This document shows, piece after piece, positions 27,091 through 36,837 of a stretch of DNA of 64,000 nucleotides. Numbering within the stretch: position 1 is the first letter of the stretch; the number at the start of each line of letters is the position of its first letter. Under the pieces are notes generated by a model that made no database searches, was not told the origin of the DNA, and saw only the letters and a program-made list of their open reading frames with translations. The stretch is taken from positions 124,001-188,000 of the forward strand of contig NZ_MVHF01000009.1 in NCBI RefSeq assembly GCF_002086485.1, written 5' to 3'. The translations under genes were made by a program, and so were the position numbers. This stretch comes from Mycobacterium aquaticum. GTDB taxonomy: Bacteria; Actinomycetota; Actinomycetes; Mycobacteriales; Mycobacteriaceae.

Positions 27091-27160
27091 AAGAAGTTGG
27101 GGGACGGTGCCGTCAGTGCGCCTCGCGGCGAGTGGTCGCTCGAAGCGACAGTTCTGGTGT

Positions 27161-27217
27161 GGGGCCCGGGGCAATGCCCGGCACCCTCGCATGCATCAAC
27201 AGCACACCCCGGGCCCC
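27161..27217. terminator. GC-rich inverted repeat
   Basis: GGGGCCCGGGG (27161-27171) is perfectly complementary to CCCCGGGCCCC (27207-27217), with a 35-nt loop. It lies between the tandem DivIVA gene and whiB6, which are convergent, and could end transcription from the left. No U-tract follows. Confidence 0.4.
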
Positions 27218-27241
27218 TATTCCTCCCCCGTGTGGAACTGC

Positions 27242-27285
27242 TGCCCTCCCGCCGCCGTCCCCTCGAAATCGGCGGCGAGAGGGCA
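27242..27285 (-). terminator. Hairpin immediately downstream of whiB6
   Basis: Arms 27242-27257 and 27270-27285 (TGCCCTCCCGCCGCCG against CGGCGGCGAGAGGGCA) pair over 16 bp with one mismatch and a 12-nt loop. It begins 7 bp beyond the whiB6 stop codon on the minus strand, the usual place for an intrinsic terminator. Confidence 0.6.
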
Positions 27286-27291
27286 GGTGGA

Positions 27292-27585
27292 TCAGGCGGC
27301 TTCGGGGAAGATCAGCTTGGTCTTGCGGACCGGGTAGCCGTTGCGCTCGGCGAGCGAGCGCAGTTGCTTGAGCGCGAACGTGCGGCCGCGGCCACCTTCG
27401 GGAACCATGATCCCGGCCCAGAGCCCTTCGGCGCGCGGCAGTTCGCAGGCTTCCCGTGCGCACAGCCAGCGGCGCGGGCACTCCCGGCAGATCACCTTGG
27501 CCTGGTCGTCGGGCGTGGAGGTCCAGCGCTCCGGGTTGGCGGTGCAGACGCCGAGCGGGATTCCGTTGGCCATCAATGCGGTCAT
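27292..27585 (-). CDS. whiB6: WhiB6-like iron-sulfur transcriptional regulator
   Basis: A 97-residue Wbl protein. The four cluster ligands are C14, C33, C36 and C42 (ICRECPRRWLC), followed by a GLWAGI turn motif and a basic RTFALKQLRSLAERNGYPVRK tail for DNA contact. In M. tuberculosis, whiB6 (Rv3862c) lies just upstream of espE, and its [4Fe-4S] or nitrosylated product controls ESX-1 gene expression. The same relative position here supports orthology. It is divergent from the two-HTH gene across a 384-bp spacer rich in repeated motifs, and is followed by a hairpin. Confidence 0.9.
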   Translation of the reverse strand: MTALMANGIPLGVCTANPERWTSTPDDQAKVICRECPRRWLCAREACELPRAEGLWAGIMVPEGGRGRTFALKQLRSLAERNGYPVRKTKLIFPEAA

Positions 27586-27969
27586 TTGTACTGCTCCCCT
27601 CGTAAGGACTGTGCGGTGTCCCCGCGTTGAGGGGAACGCTATAGCAAGAACCGTAGCGGTGCAACAGTTTGAGGAAATTTAAACCGTTGCGGCGCTACGA
27701 AACGGATTTGGTTCGCTTGCAAGCGTAAAACTACCTAGTTGTCATTACCTGCATGAACAGCATCAATGGCAAATGAAGCGGCCGGAGCGGGCTCCGTAGC
27801 ATGGGTACGGGTAGGTGCCCGGCGAAGCTGTAGCACTGGTGCAGTTACGGAAAAATCCCGAAACCCAAGTCGTAGCGGTGCTGCGGTATGGGGTTAGAAT
27901 CGATGGGTCCACGCAGCCATCACGGGCCGCCAAGCGCTCCAGCTCATTCAGCTAAGGAACCATCCGGAG
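27586..27969. promoter_or_regulatory. Divergent regulatory region with four copies of a GTAGCGGTGC-type motif
   Basis: This 384-bp gene-free stretch is A/T-richer than its surroundings. CGTAGCGGTGCAACAGTTT (27652-27670) and AAACCGTTGCGGCGCTACG (27681-27699) form an inverted pair that agrees at 16 of 19 positions, with a 10-bp spacer. Further partial copies lie at about 27829-27848 (TGTAGCACTGGTGCAGTTA) and 27871-27889 (CGTAGCGGTGCTGCGGTAT), both in the first orientation. They sit upstream of whiB6 on one side and of the two-HTH gene on the other. A regulator of either gene, possibly one of these two proteins, may bind here. No ORF was supported. Confidence 0.55.
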
Positions 27970-28758
27970 ATGACCGATGCGGAGTTCGATCTCGCGACCG
28001 GCGAGTTCGACGTCGGCTTGATCCGCGCCGGAGCGGCCGCCGCTGCGCGCCGACGCGAACTCGACATCAGCCAGCGCAGTCTCGCCGCCGACGGTGTCAT
28101 CAATGCCGGTGCGCTGATCGCCTTCGAGAAGGGCCGCAGCTGGCCTCGCGAACGCACCCGGCTGAAGTTGGAAGAGGTATTGCGCTGGCCGCCGGGCACC
28201 ATCGCACGGCTGCGCCAGGGCGGTCCCGTCCCGGCTGCAGAACCCACGTTGCCGCCCCCGCCCGCGGCGAGCCTGCCCGCCGAGCCCGCGGCGGCACCCA
28301 GCGCTCCTGCGTCGGTCACGGCGAATGCCGAGGTGCCGCTGATCGCCCAGGCCGTGCTCACCGCGGCCAACACCCTCGGTTCGACCATGGACGCCATGCC
28401 GCCGGTCAGCGATCCCGATTTCACCCCCCGCGTCACGGCGATCCTCGCCGACCTACGCCAGCTCGAGGCGGTGGCATCCCGGGCCGCCCGGATCAGCCAG
28501 GTCACCCCGGCGTTGATCAAGGCGCTCAGCGCGGTCCGGCATCAGATCGACGAGCTCACCATGCGAGCCGCGGCAGCGCCGGGGGCCACGCTGGGCCAGC
28601 GGCTCTACGCCGCGCGTCGACGCGCCAACCTCACCATGGGCGAGATGGGGCAGGCGGCGGGCGTGCCCGAGGACGTGATCAGCCGCGCCGAGGCCGAATA
28701 TCCGGTGGACGCCGCCGCCGTGCACGCGATCGAGGCGCTGATCAGCGCCATGGTCTGA
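27970..28758 (+). CDS. Protein with two helix-turn-helix-like domains
   Basis: A 262-residue protein. The N-terminal domain (about 15-85) has AAAAARRRELDISQRSLAADGVINAGALIAFEKGRSWPRE, an XRE-like HTH arrangement. A Pro/Ala linker, a helical middle (about 115-200) and a second HTH-like unit (about 210-262, LGQRLYAARRRANLTMGEMGQAAGVPEDVISRAE) follow. It sits between whiB6 and espE, the position of Rv3863 in M. tuberculosis, but I cannot confirm homology. A role in regulating whiB6 or ESX-1 through the repeated sites upstream is a reasonable guess. It is convergent with the MinD-like gene. Confidence 0.6.
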   Translation: MTDAEFDLATGEFDVGLIRAGAAAAARRRELDISQRSLAADGVINAGALIAFEKGRSWPRERTRLKLEEVLRWPPGTIARLRQGGPVPAAEPTLPPPPAASLPAEPAAAPSAPASVTANAEVPLIAQAVLTAANTLGSTMDAMPPVSDPDFTPRVTAILADLRQLEAVASRAARISQVTPALIKALSAVRHQIDELTMRAAAAPGATLGQRLYAARRRANLTMGEMGQAAGVPEDVISRAEAEYPVDAAAVHAIEALISAMV

Positions 28759-28767
28759 CCGCGCAGG

Positions 28768-30297
28768 TCAGTACCGCTCCCGGTGGCGGTCGTCCGACGA
28801 CGGGAAGTGGTCGGCCAGCGCCGCGGCGATCTCCAGGAACTTGCGGCGTGCGGCCGGGGTCATCACGCGGGTGCCTGCGATCACGCCACCCGGCCGCAGG
28901 TTCCCGTCGAACGGCACCTCCACGACGGTCTGGCCCTGTCCCGAGAACTGCCCGGCCAGGATCGACCTGGTCCGCTTGTCGGCGTGGCCATCGGAATCGT
29001 TGAGCACGACGACCGTGCGTTGCAGCAGGCTGGTCATGCCGCGGTTGGCCAGCCAGTCCAGTGTCTGACCGGCCGCGGCTGCACCGTCGACCCACGGCGA
29101 GGACACCACGATCAGGGCGTCCAGGTCGCGCAACACTTCCTGGGTCACCGGGGAGTCCATCGTCGAGCTGCAGTCCACGATCGAGATGGAGAAGTGCCGG
29201 TCGAGCCGGGTGGTCGCCTCGCGATAGATCGCGGCGTCCAGGACGCGGCGGCGGGCCGGGGTGCCCTCGCCGGCGAGGACGAAAAGACCCGCCGCGTTGT
29301 TGCCGACCCGGCTGCGCACATCGGCGAAGGTGTCGAGGTGCTTGTCGGAGGCCAGTTCCCAGTAGGAGCCCTGGGCGCGGGGGTCGACGCGGCTGCCCAA
29401 CTTGCCGAAGGCGGTGTCGGCGTCGATGGCGACGACGCGATCGTCCTGGCGCAGCTCGGCGAAGACGGATCCGACGCTGGCGGAGACGGTGGTCTTACCG
29501 ACGCCGCCCTTGCCCATGACGCCGACCTTGTAGTGGCCGCGCAGCACGCCCTTGATCTTGGCTTCCAGCTCGGCCTGCCGCACGTCCTCGGCGGACGGTC
29601 CGGGGTTGATCAATCCGAATGAGGCCTTGTAGACCAGCAGCCGCCAACCCCCGGCCGGGGGTTCCCGGCGCGGCGGCACCAGATCGTTGACCCGGATCCG
29701 GTCGGCGTAGGAGCCCGGCGCGCTCGGCGGCGGGGTCTGGGCGTGGCCGTCGGGCGCGAATCCGCCCTCGGCCGGCCACGGTGACCCGGGCTGTGGGCCG
29801 AAGGGCTGGTGTTGCTGCGGGGCGGGCGGCGCCGGCGGGGCAGGCGGAGCCGGAGGAGCGGGCTGCGGTGGCGACTGAGGCCGCTGCTGATGGGTCGGCC
29901 AGCCGGACTGTTGTTCCCACTGGCCGCCTTCGGGCCGCGCAGGTGCCGCGGGAGCGGGACGTCCGTCACGCGGTGGCTGCGTAGGTTGCTTGGAATTCTG
30001 CTGCACCGGCTGCTGAGGCGGCTGCTGTGGTTGCGCGGGCTCGCGGAAGCTGCTGCGGGACTGCTCCTCCGGGGGAGTCTGCGGCGGGTCGGCGGCCTCG
30101 TGATGCCCGGCACGTGAGTCGTCGTCGCCGGACTTCGGCGGGACGTAGTCGACCGGTGGCCGGCCGGGCAGTGACGGCGCAGGCGGCTCCGGAGCCCGCC
30201 GTGGGCGGCGCGTCGGCCCGGTGTCCGGTTCGAAATCGGTGTCCTCCCCACCCGTCCAGCCGAGCTCTCTACGCAGGGTGTCGTCGGGGTCGGTCAC
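28768..30297 (-). CDS. MinD/ParA-like ATPase with Pro/Gln-rich N-terminus (Rv3860/EspI-like)
   Basis: A 509-residue protein. The GTG at 30297 is chosen because AGGAG lies 8 nt upstream. A disordered Pro/Gln-rich N-terminal half of about 200 residues precedes a SIMIBI P-loop domain, with the deviant Walker A GKGGVGKTTVSAS around residue 260. Later motifs are DADTAFGKLGSRVD and ISIVDCSSTMDSPVTQEVL. The architecture is the same as EspI, encoded further along in this locus. In M. tuberculosis, Rv3860 occupies a comparable place left of espE. Its role in ESX-1 is not established. It is divergent from espE. Confidence 0.75.
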   Translation of the reverse strand: MTDPDDTLRRELGWTGGEDTDFEPDTGPTRRPRRAPEPPAPSLPGRPPVDYVPPKSGDDDSRAGHHEAADPPQTPPEEQSRSSFREPAQPQQPPQQPVQQNSKQPTQPPRDGRPAPAAPARPEGGQWEQQSGWPTHQQRPQSPPQPAPPAPPAPPAPPAPQQHQPFGPQPGSPWPAEGGFAPDGHAQTPPPSAPGSYADRIRVNDLVPPRREPPAGGWRLLVYKASFGLINPGPSAEDVRQAELEAKIKGVLRGHYKVGVMGKGGVGKTTVSASVGSVFAELRQDDRVVAIDADTAFGKLGSRVDPRAQGSYWELASDKHLDTFADVRSRVGNNAAGLFVLAGEGTPARRRVLDAAIYREATTRLDRHFSISIVDCSSTMDSPVTQEVLRDLDALIVVSSPWVDGAAAAGQTLDWLANRGMTSLLQRTVVVLNDSDGHADKRTRSILAGQFSGQGQTVVEVPFDGNLRPGGVIAGTRVMTPAARRKFLEIAAALADHFPSSDDRHRERY

Positions 30298-30519
30298 GAC
30301 TGAATCTCCTCGGGTTGTCACGCGACGGCTATCTCGACCGCCCTCAGTATCGACTACGCCACCGCCTCACCGCAGCGGCCGGTGGCAGCACCGGATACCA
30401 GGCGTCGTCCGCCCATGTCACGCCGACACTGACGTCAATTCCATATCCGCAGGTTAAGTCGCCAGATGGCAACGGATTTGGACAGAAATTTGGTGCTCAT
30501 CCGGGCCTTCCCCCGCTGG

Positions 30520-30525
30520 TAACGT
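30520..30525 (+). promoter_or_regulatory. Possible -10 element of espE
   Basis: TAACGT fits the mycobacterial TANNNT -10 consensus and lies 25 nt before the espE ATG; a GAGGGGGAT ribosome-binding site lies between. The 250-bp spacer from the divergent MinD-like gene holds no ORF. This is one of several possible sites. Confidence 0.3.
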
Positions 30526-30550
30526 CTGTCGCGTCGAGGGGGATCTGCGT

Positions 30551-31897
30551 ATGGGCGGCACGGGCGATATCGCCAAAACCGGTAAGGAACTGATCGAGGG
30601 TCGCGGACCCGGCGAGGGCATCCTCGATGCCGGGCGCAACGTCATCGAAGGCATGAAAACCACGACCGGTACCGGCACGCCGGACGACGGCAGCACGTTC
30701 GGTGCGGCGGCCGAGCAACTGGGCAAGGCTGGTGACACGCTGAAGTCCGCATTTCCAGACGACTCATGGCGTAGCAGCGGTTCGAGCGCCTACGCGGCCC
30801 GCAACCACGAGCAGCTCAGTCGCACCTCCGCGATGATCGAGGCCGATCACACCGTGGCGACCGTGCTGGCGCGCGAATCGGAGCAGATCTGGACCACGCG
30901 CGAAAACTTGGACGGGCAATCGGACTGGTTGGCCGACATGGGTCAGGTCACCACGGCCATCGGCAACATTCCGTACGTCGGCAAGGCTTCACAGACCGCG
31001 ACGGAGATCGCCATGGTGGCGCGTGCCGTCGGTGCCTCGACCGAACAACTGCTCACCATGCAGCAAAACGTCGACGCCAACGCCGCCGAATTGCACGGGG
31101 CCGTCGCCAAATATGCGGACATCGCGCGCGACACCAAGCCCGGCGGCGATGACGGCGGTACCGACGAGAGCACACCGCGCGCGGCAGCACCCGGGCACCC
31201 CGAAGCGGCCAACCGGGCCCCGACGGCACCCGCGACGCCAACCGCCGAATCTCAGCCGGCTCCGGTGCAACCACAGCAGGGCACCACGCCCGCGGCAGGC
31301 GCGCGCCCCACGGCCGTTGGAGGCGGAGACATGGCGGCCGTGATGGCGGGCACCGTGGTCGGCTCGATCCTCGGTCCGCTCGGCGGCATTCTCGGCGGCA
31401 TCACCCAGGCCGCGTCGCAGGCTCTGCAGGCGGCGGTGCAGGCCGCCACCCAAACCGTCCAGGGCGTCACACAAGGGATCGGGCAGGCGCAGCCGTATTC
31501 GGCGACCCTGGACGAACGGGCCGAGAAACTCGACGCGGCCGATGACGGCAAGGACGAGCAGTCCGGCAAGGACGACGAGCACAAGTTGGGCGACAAGCCC
31601 GGGAAAGACGCGAAGGACCGCAGCAACGCACTCGGCACTGCGGTGGACAAGGGCGAAAAGGGCGGGAACCCCGGCACACCCGACGCCGGCGCCGTTGTTG
31701 CCGAAGGCGCGGGCCCGACAGATAAAGGCGCCGCCAAGACGCTGCCGCCGGATCTTGGGGCGGGCGAATTCAGCGCCGGTGCCTTCCGCGCACCGGCCCG
31801 GGCGGAAGTGGATTTGGAGCAGACTCAGCTAAGTGTTCCGGCTGCGGTTAGATTGGATGACGCTACTCCTGGATCTACGTCCGTGACGGGGACGTAA
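30551..31897 (+). CDS. espE: EspE, ESX-1 secretion-associated protein
   Basis: A 448-residue protein at the head of the ESX-1 operon. The N-terminal domain (about 1-200) is a helical EspA/EspE-type unit with the GTPDDGSTF motif and a WxS-type turn (SWRSSGSSAYAARN). A Gln/Ala-rich helical region and a Lys/Asp-rich, disordered C-terminus follow. EspE is an ESX-1 substrate found at the cell surface or pole and works with EspF. M. tuberculosis EspE is 402 residues, so this copy has a longer tail. Position directly before espF and espG1 supports the name. The same N-terminal fold is reused in the proteins at 46624, 55974 and 60447. Confidence 0.85.
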   Translation: MGGTGDIAKTGKELIEGRGPGEGILDAGRNVIEGMKTTTGTGTPDDGSTFGAAAEQLGKAGDTLKSAFPDDSWRSSGSSAYAARNHEQLSRTSAMIEADHTVATVLARESEQIWTTRENLDGQSDWLADMGQVTTAIGNIPYVGKASQTATEIAMVARAVGASTEQLLTMQQNVDANAAELHGAVAKYADIARDTKPGGDDGGTDESTPRAAAPGHPEAANRAPTAPATPTAESQPAPVQPQQGTTPAAGARPTAVGGGDMAAVMAGTVVGSILGPLGGILGGITQAASQALQAAVQAATQTVQGVTQGIGQAQPYSATLDERAEKLDAADDGKDEQSGKDDEHKLGDKPGKDAKDRSNALGTAVDKGEKGGNPGTPDAGAVVAEGAGPTDKGAAKTLPPDLGAGEFSAGAFRAPARAEVDLEQTQLSVPAAVRLDDATPGSTSVTGT

Positions 31898-31926
31898 GAA
31901 TCTAGGAAAGGGATCGAGGGGAAATA

Positions 31927-32268
31927 ATGTCGGAGGATTTGCGCGTCGCTACCGAACACTTACGCGAACTGTCCATCAGGCAAGGTCACGCCGCAGGCGA
32001 ACTGGCCACGGCAACGAAGGCCGTGACTGGCGTCGACAGGTCGCTGCGCTGGACACATGGGCCGATTTCATGGTCTACGGCCGGTGCGGTCGAGGCCGCC
32101 CAGAACGCTCGTCGTACCGCGGGCCTGTACATGGCGACGCTGTCGGAGGGCCTGAGTGAAAAGCTCACCGCCGCCGCGCGGCGTTACGACCACACCGATG
32201 AAGGCGGGGCCACGGCCCTGCAAACGCGCACCGACAGTTTCGGACAGTTGGCGGAGCAAACCCGATGA
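31927..32268 (+). CDS. espF: EspF, EspC-type ESX-1 substrate
   Basis: A 113-residue all-helical protein. The type VII export signal YxxxD is visible as YDHTD in the C-terminal part (ARRYDHTDEGGATAL). EspF/EspC proteins act as partners of EspE/EspA proteins, which lack this signal. It begins 29 bp after espE and its stop overlaps the espG1 start (ATGA), so espE-espF-espG1 is one transcription unit. Confidence 0.88.
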   Translation: MSEDLRVATEHLRELSIRQGHAAGELATATKAVTGVDRSLRWTHGPISWSTAGAVEAAQNARRTAGLYMATLSEGLSEKLTAAARRYDHTDEGGATALQTRTDSFGQLAEQTR

Positions 32269-33113
32269 CGTCCGTGCAAGGGGCTGATCCCGGCGCGCCT
32301 CATTACGACGATGTCGTCGGCGTCGAGGTGACCATCGACGGCATGCTGGTGATCGCCGACAAGTTGGGGCTGACGGATTTCCCGCCTTCGCTCGGTATCC
32401 GGCTCAACATCCCGCAGGTGGACCTGCGCCAAATCGTCTGGGAGCAGGTCGAGCGGGACCTGACTGCGCAGGGCGTACTGGATGTTTTCGGTAACCCCCA
32501 CCCGGAAGTCGCTGCCATGGTCGACACTCTCAGCAGAGCGGATCGCACCCTGGAAGGGCGCTGGTGGCGCCGCAACCTCGGTGGGAAGATGATCCGGTTC
32601 GTGGTGTGTCGTAAGGGGGCCCGACATGTCGTATGCGCGCGTGACAACGAGATGCTGGTGTTGCAGCGGGTGGCACCGCAGGTCGGGATGGCCGGCATGG
32701 TGATGGCGGTGCTCGGCACCGGCAATCCTGCCAACGTCGAACCGCTCACCGGTGTCGCCGACCAGCTCGCCCAATGCCGCACCGCCGACGATCTGATCGG
32801 TTACGGCATCCCGCCCAACTCGGCGCGGGCTTACGCGAGCATCATCTCCGAGCCCGAGAGCTGGGTCGAGATCGTCGGCAGTGAACGCCTGCCCGGCGGC
32901 ACGACTGCCCAATCAGACGTCGCCGCAGGCGTTTTGGACTCTGCCCCGGGGCGGATCGTCTCGATCCCGCGCAAGGTCAACGGCGAACTGTACGGCAGCT
33001 TCCTGTCCGGTACGCAGGACAACCTGCAGCGTGCCCTCGACGGGCTGATGGAGTTCCTGCCCTCTGGCGGCTGGTTCGACAAGACCGATTCGGACAGTTC
33101 CTATCTTCACTGA
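32265..33113 (+). CDS. espG1: EspG1, ESX-1 PE/PPE chaperone
   Basis: A 282-residue protein, the same size as M. tuberculosis EspG1 (283). EspG proteins are cytosolic chaperones that bind the hydrophobic tip of PPE proteins in PE-PPE pairs and deliver them to the secretion machine; here the client should be PE35-PPE68. Features seen are VEVTIDGMLVIADKLGLTDFPPSLGIR at the start and an EspG-like beta-sheet region ending YGSFLSGTQDNLQRALDGLMEFLP. It overlaps espF by 4 bp and precedes espH by 14 bp. Confidence 0.9.
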   Translation: MTSVQGADPGAPHYDDVVGVEVTIDGMLVIADKLGLTDFPPSLGIRLNIPQVDLRQIVWEQVERDLTAQGVLDVFGNPHPEVAAMVDTLSRADRTLEGRWWRRNLGGKMIRFVVCRKGARHVVCARDNEMLVLQRVAPQVGMAGMVMAVLGTGNPANVEPLTGVADQLAQCRTADDLIGYGIPPNSARAYASIISEPESWVEIVGSERLPGGTTAQSDVAAGVLDSAPGRIVSIPRKVNGELYGSFLSGTQDNLQRALDGLMEFLPSGGWFDKTDSDSSYLH

Positions 33114-33127
33114 GAAAGGCCGCCACG

Positions 33128-33664
33128 GTGGGTGAGTCTCCGCCATACGACCGGGACTACGAAGACGACGATCAGGACATCCTTTCGGCGATCGATTTTG
33201 CGTACCCGGACCAGCAAGCCGACGACGATTCGGACCTCGACGTGCACATCGGCGCCCCGGCGGCGTCCGACGACGCCGAGCCCGCGTTCTCCGCTCTCGA
33301 TGTCGACGACGTCGAGAGCGACGAACCCGACGTGCCGATCTTCAGCGTCACCAACCCGCCGGGGACCGTGACGGTCACCGCGTACATGGATGGCCGCGTG
33401 CAGCAGATCGACCTCTCGCCCAAGGCGGTCAACATGACCGAATCCGATCTCATCGACGAGATTCTCGTGATCGCCGAACTGGCGACGCAGGACGCCCGCT
33501 CGGCCCAGTACTCGTTCATGCTCCAAGGGATGCGAGAACAGGGGCACGACGATTTCGCGACCCGCGACTTCCTGACGCGCGATCTCAACCTGCCGACGCC
33601 CGAACAGTCCGATGCGGCCCGGGCCCAGATCTTCGCAACCCGCTACGGAGGAGAAAATGGCTGA
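33128..33664 (+). CDS. espH: EspH, ESX-1 associated acidic protein
   Basis: A 178-residue protein starting at GTG. A very acidic N-terminal third (DRDYEDDDQDILSAIDF, then several Asp-rich runs) precedes a helical C-terminal domain with MTESDLIDEILVIAELATQDARSAQ. It matches EspH (Rv3867, 183 residues) in size, composition and position between espG1 and eccA1. EspH is implicated in handling EspE/EspF. Its 3' end overlaps eccA1 by 8 bp. Confidence 0.88.
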   Translation: MGESPPYDRDYEDDDQDILSAIDFAYPDQQADDDSDLDVHIGAPAASDDAEPAFSALDVDDVESDEPDVPIFSVTNPPGTVTVTAYMDGRVQQIDLSPKAVNMTESDLIDEILVIAELATQDARSAQYSFMLQGMREQGHDDFATRDFLTRDLNLPTPEQSDAARAQIFATRYGGENG

Positions 33665-35381
33665 CCATCTCGCAGGCATGTTCGGGAGCGCCGTGGGCAT
33701 GCTGGCCAGTTCCCCGGCCCGGGCCCTCGAGGTGTTCACCGAAATCACCAACTACGACGAATCGGCGTGCGACGCCTGGGTCGGGCGCATCCGGTGTGGT
33801 GACATCGACCGGGTGACGCTGTTCCGGGCGTGGTACTCCCGATCGAATTTCGGACAGCTCGCAGGCGCCGCCGAGATCTCGATGAACAGCCTGGGTGCGC
33901 GGATTCCGATCGGCGGCATGTTCAGCAGGGACATCAGCTACCCGATCAACTCACCGTTGGCCATCACCATGGGCTTCGCAGTGCAGGAGGCCGCCCAGGG
34001 CAACTACGCCGACGCCATGGAGGCGCTCGAGAGCGCCCCGGCCGCGGGCTCGGAGCACCTCGTCGCGTGGGTCAAGGCAGTCATCTACGGCGCCGCGCAG
34101 CGCTGGACCGATGTCATCGACGAGGTCCGCGGGGCCAGCGCGTGGCCGGACAAGTTCCTTGCCGCCGCGGCGGGCGTCGCGCACGGTGTCGCGGCCGCCA
34201 ACCTCGGGTTGTTCACCGAGGCCGACCGCAGGCTCACCGAGGCGCACGACACCCCCGTCGGCGACGCGTGCGGCCCCGCCATCGCCTGGTACTTGGCGAT
34301 GGCCCGCCGCAACGAGGGCAACGAGGAATCGGCCCGAGTTCTTCTGGAGTGGCTGCAGGCCAACTTCCCGGAGCCGAAAGTCACTGCTGCCCTCAATGAT
34401 CCGACCTACCGGCTGAAAACCACCACCGCAGAGGCGATTTCGTCACGCAAGGATCCATGGGACCCGAACAGCGTCGTGGCCGACACCTCCGGCCGGGAGA
34501 AACTGCTCGCCGAGGCGCAGGCCGAACTCGACCGGCAGATCGGGCTGAGCCGGGTCAAGGAACAGATCGAGGCCTATCGCGCCGCCACCCAGATGGCCCG
34601 GATCCGCGCGGCGCGGGGGATGAAGGTCGCCCAGGCCTCCAAGCACATGATCTTCGCCGGCCCTCCGGGCACCGGCAAGACGACCATCGCGCGCGTGGTG
34701 GCCAACATCCTGGCGGGCCTCGGGGTGATCTCCGAGCCGAAGCTGATCGAAACATCGCGCAAGGATTTCGTCGCCGAGTACGAGGGGCAGTCGGCGGTCA
34801 AGACAGCCAAGACCATCGACCGGGCGCTCGGCGGGGTGCTGTTCATTGACGAGGCGTACACGCTGGTGCAGGAGCGCGACGGACGCGCCGACCCGTTCGG
34901 TACCGAAGCACTGGACACGCTGCTGGCCCGCATGGAAAACGACCGCGATCGGCTGGTTGTCATCATCGCCGGCTACAGCAACGACATCGATCGGCTGCTG
35001 GAGGCCAACGACGGTCTGCGCTCGCGTTTCGCGACCCGCATCGAATTCGACTCGTACGCACCTGAAGACATCGTCGAGATCTCGAAAGTCATTGCCAAAG
35101 CCAATGATTCACAGCTCGACGACACCGCCGCCAAGCGGGTGTACGAGGCCGCCTCGCTGCTCAGCCAGCGTCGGCTCAACGGTAAACCGGCCTTGGACAT
35201 CGCGGGCAACGGGCGGTATGCGCGTCAGCTGGTCGAGGCGGGCGAGCAGAACCGCGACATGCGCCTGGCCCGCACGCTGGACCTCGACAGCCTGGGCGTA
35301 GAGCAGCTCAGCGAGATCAACGGCGAGGACATGGCATCGGCGATCGCGTCGGTGCACAGCCGACTGAACATCGGCGAATAG
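33657..35381 (+). CDS. eccA1: EccA1, cytosolic AAA+ ATPase of ESX-1
   Basis: A 574-residue protein; the ATG at 33657 is preceded by GGAGGAG and gives the family length (573). The N-terminal half is TPR-like helical. The C-terminal CbxX/CfqX-type AAA+ domain carries Walker [10 protein letters not shown] at 335-343, Walker [10 protein letters not shown] near 395-403 and an arginine-finger region [12 protein letters not shown]. EccA is thought to help release EspG from PE/PPE substrates or to recycle chaperones. It overlaps espH and lies 13 bp before eccB1. Confidence 0.93.
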   Translation: MADHLAGMFGSAVGMLASSPARALEVFTEITNYDESACDAWVGRIRCGDIDRVTLFRAWYSRSNFGQLAGAAEISMNSLGARIPIGGMFSRDISYPINSPLAITMGFAVQEAAQGNYADAMEALESAPAAGSEHLVAWVKAVIYGAAQRWTDVIDEVRGASAWPDKFLAAAAGVAHGVAAANLGLFTEADRRLTEAHDTPVGDACGPAIAWYLAMARRNEGNEESARVLLEWLQANFPEPKVTAALNDPTYRLKTTTAEAISSRKDPWDPNSVVADTSGREKLLAEAQAELDRQIGLSRVKEQIEAYRAATQMARIRAARGMKVAQASKHMIFAGPPGTGKTTIARVVANILAGLGVISEPKLIETSRKDFVAEYEGQSAVKTAKTIDRALGGVLFIDEAYTLVQERDGRADPFGTEALDTLLARMENDRDRLVVIIAGYSNDIDRLLEANDGLRSRFATRIEFDSYAPEDIVEISKVIAKANDSQLDDTAAKRVYEAASLLSQRRLNGKPALDIAGNGRYARQLVEAGEQNRDMRLARTLDLDSLGVEQLSEINGEDMASAIASVHSRLNIGE

Positions 35382-35394
35382 GCGAGAACGGGCG

Positions 35395-36837
35395 ATGGCA
35401 GGGTTCCGACTCACCACAAAGATCCAGGTCAGCGGCTGGCGGTTCTTGCTGCGCCGGGTCGAGCACGCGATCGTGCGCCGGGATACCCGGATGTTCGACG
35501 ACCCGCTGCAGTTCTACAGCCGCGCGGTGTCGACGGGCATCGTCATCGCCGTGATGGTCTGCCTCGGCGCGGTCGCACTGGCCTATTTCAAGCCGCTCGG
35601 CAAGCGCGGGAGCGACACCCTGGTGGTGGACCGCACCACCAACCAGCTCTATGTGATGCTGCCCGGCTCGGATCTGCTGCGGCCCGTGTACAACCTCACC
35701 TCGGCGCGGCTGGCGCTGGGGCACGGCGACGCGCCCACGGTGGTCAAGTCCGAAGAATTGAACCGCATGCCGAAGGGCCAGCCGATCGGCATCCCGGGTG
35801 CGCCGTACGCGACCCCGACGGGAGTTCCGGCGTCCACCTGGTCGTTGTGCGACACCGTGACCAAGCCGGACAGCGCTGCGCCGGAAGTGGAAACGTCGGT
35901 CCTCATCCGGTCGCTGGTGACCGACATGTCCGTCGGGCCACTGGGCCCCAGCCAGGGCATGCTTGTGACCTTCAAGGGCGGCAACTGGCTGGTCAACGAT
36001 GTCGGAAGGCACGCAATCGATCTGGCCGACCGCGCGGTGACCTCCGCGGTCGGCATCCCGGTCACCGCCAAGGCCACGCCGATCTCCGAGGGCCTGTTCA
36101 ACGCACTGCCCAACATGGGGCCGTGGCAGCTGCCGCAGATCGTCGCCGCGGGCGCACCGAATACCGTTGGGCTGCCGGAGAATCTGGTGATCGGTTCGGT
36201 GTTTCAGACCGCTACGGAATCCGGCAACCAGCAGTACGTCGTGCTGACCGACGGGGTCGCGCGGGTCAACGAGACGACCGCCGCGGCGCTGCGTGCCACC
36301 AACTCCTACGGTTTGATCACCCCGCCGACGGTCGAGTCCAGCGTCGTCGCGAAAATCCCTGAGCAGGTGTATGTTTCGCCGCTGCCGGCCAAGCCGATGA
36401 CCATCCTGCTACGGCCGGAAGACCCGGTGCTGTGCTGGGCCTGGCAGCGCGAACCGGGTGATCAGTCCGCCAAGACCATGGTGATCGCGGGGCGGCACCT
36501 GCCCATCTCGTCCGCGGCCATGGGCACCGGTGTCAAGCAGATCGAAGGCGACGCCACGGTGTACATCGACGGCGGGCAGTTCGTTCGCCTGCAGTCTCCC
36601 GATCCGAAAGTCGGTGAGGGCCTGTTCTACATCGATCCGCAGGGCGTTCGGTACGGGGTGGCCAACGCCGATGCCGCCAAGAATCTCGGCCTGGGGGCGC
36701 CGGTCAACGCACCGTGGCCGGTGGTGAGCCTGCTCGTCGAGGGGCCGGTGCTGTCGAAGGACGCGGCCCTGTTGGAGCACGACACGCTGCCCTCGGATCC
36801 CAAGCCCCGCAAGGTGGAGGACAAGACAGGCTCATGA
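35395..36837 (+). CDS. eccB1: EccB1, ESX-1 membrane core component
   Basis: A 480-residue protein (479 in M. tuberculosis EccB1). It has a short cytoplasmic N-terminus, one TM helix at about 44-66 ([22 protein letters not shown]) and a large periplasmic domain with repeat-like RIP modules ([45 protein letters not shown]). EccB forms the periplasmic roof of the EccBCDE pore complex. The gene overlaps eccCa1 by 4 bp. Confidence 0.93.
   Translation: MAGFRLTTKIQVSGWRFLLRRVEHAIVRRDTRMFDDPLQFYSRAVSTGIVIAVMVCLGAVALAYFKPLGKRGSDTLVVDRTTNQLYVMLPGSDLLRPVYNLTSARLALGHGDAPTVVKSEELNRMPKGQPIGIPGAPYATPTGVPASTWSLCDTVTKPDSAAPEVETSVLIRSLVTDMSVGPLGPSQGMLVTFKGGNWLVNDVGRHAIDLADRAVTSAVGIPVTAKATPISEGLFNALPNMGPWQLPQIVAAGAPNTVGLPENLVIGSVFQTATESGNQQYVVLTDGVARVNETTAAALRATNSYGLITPPTVESSVVAKIPEQVYVSPLPAKPMTILLRPEDPVLCWAWQREPGDQSAKTMVIAGRHLPISSAAMGTGVKQIEGDATVYIDGGQFVRLQSPDPKVGEGLFYIDPQGVRYGVANADAAKNLGLGAPVNAPWPVVSLLVEGPVLSKDAALLEHDTLPSDPKPRKVEDKTGS

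Noticed and set aside
27097..27630. 177-codon plus-strand frame opposite whiB6
   Set aside because: It covers the two hairpins and the WhiB6 gene with its four cysteines; no supporting motif or ribosome-binding site.
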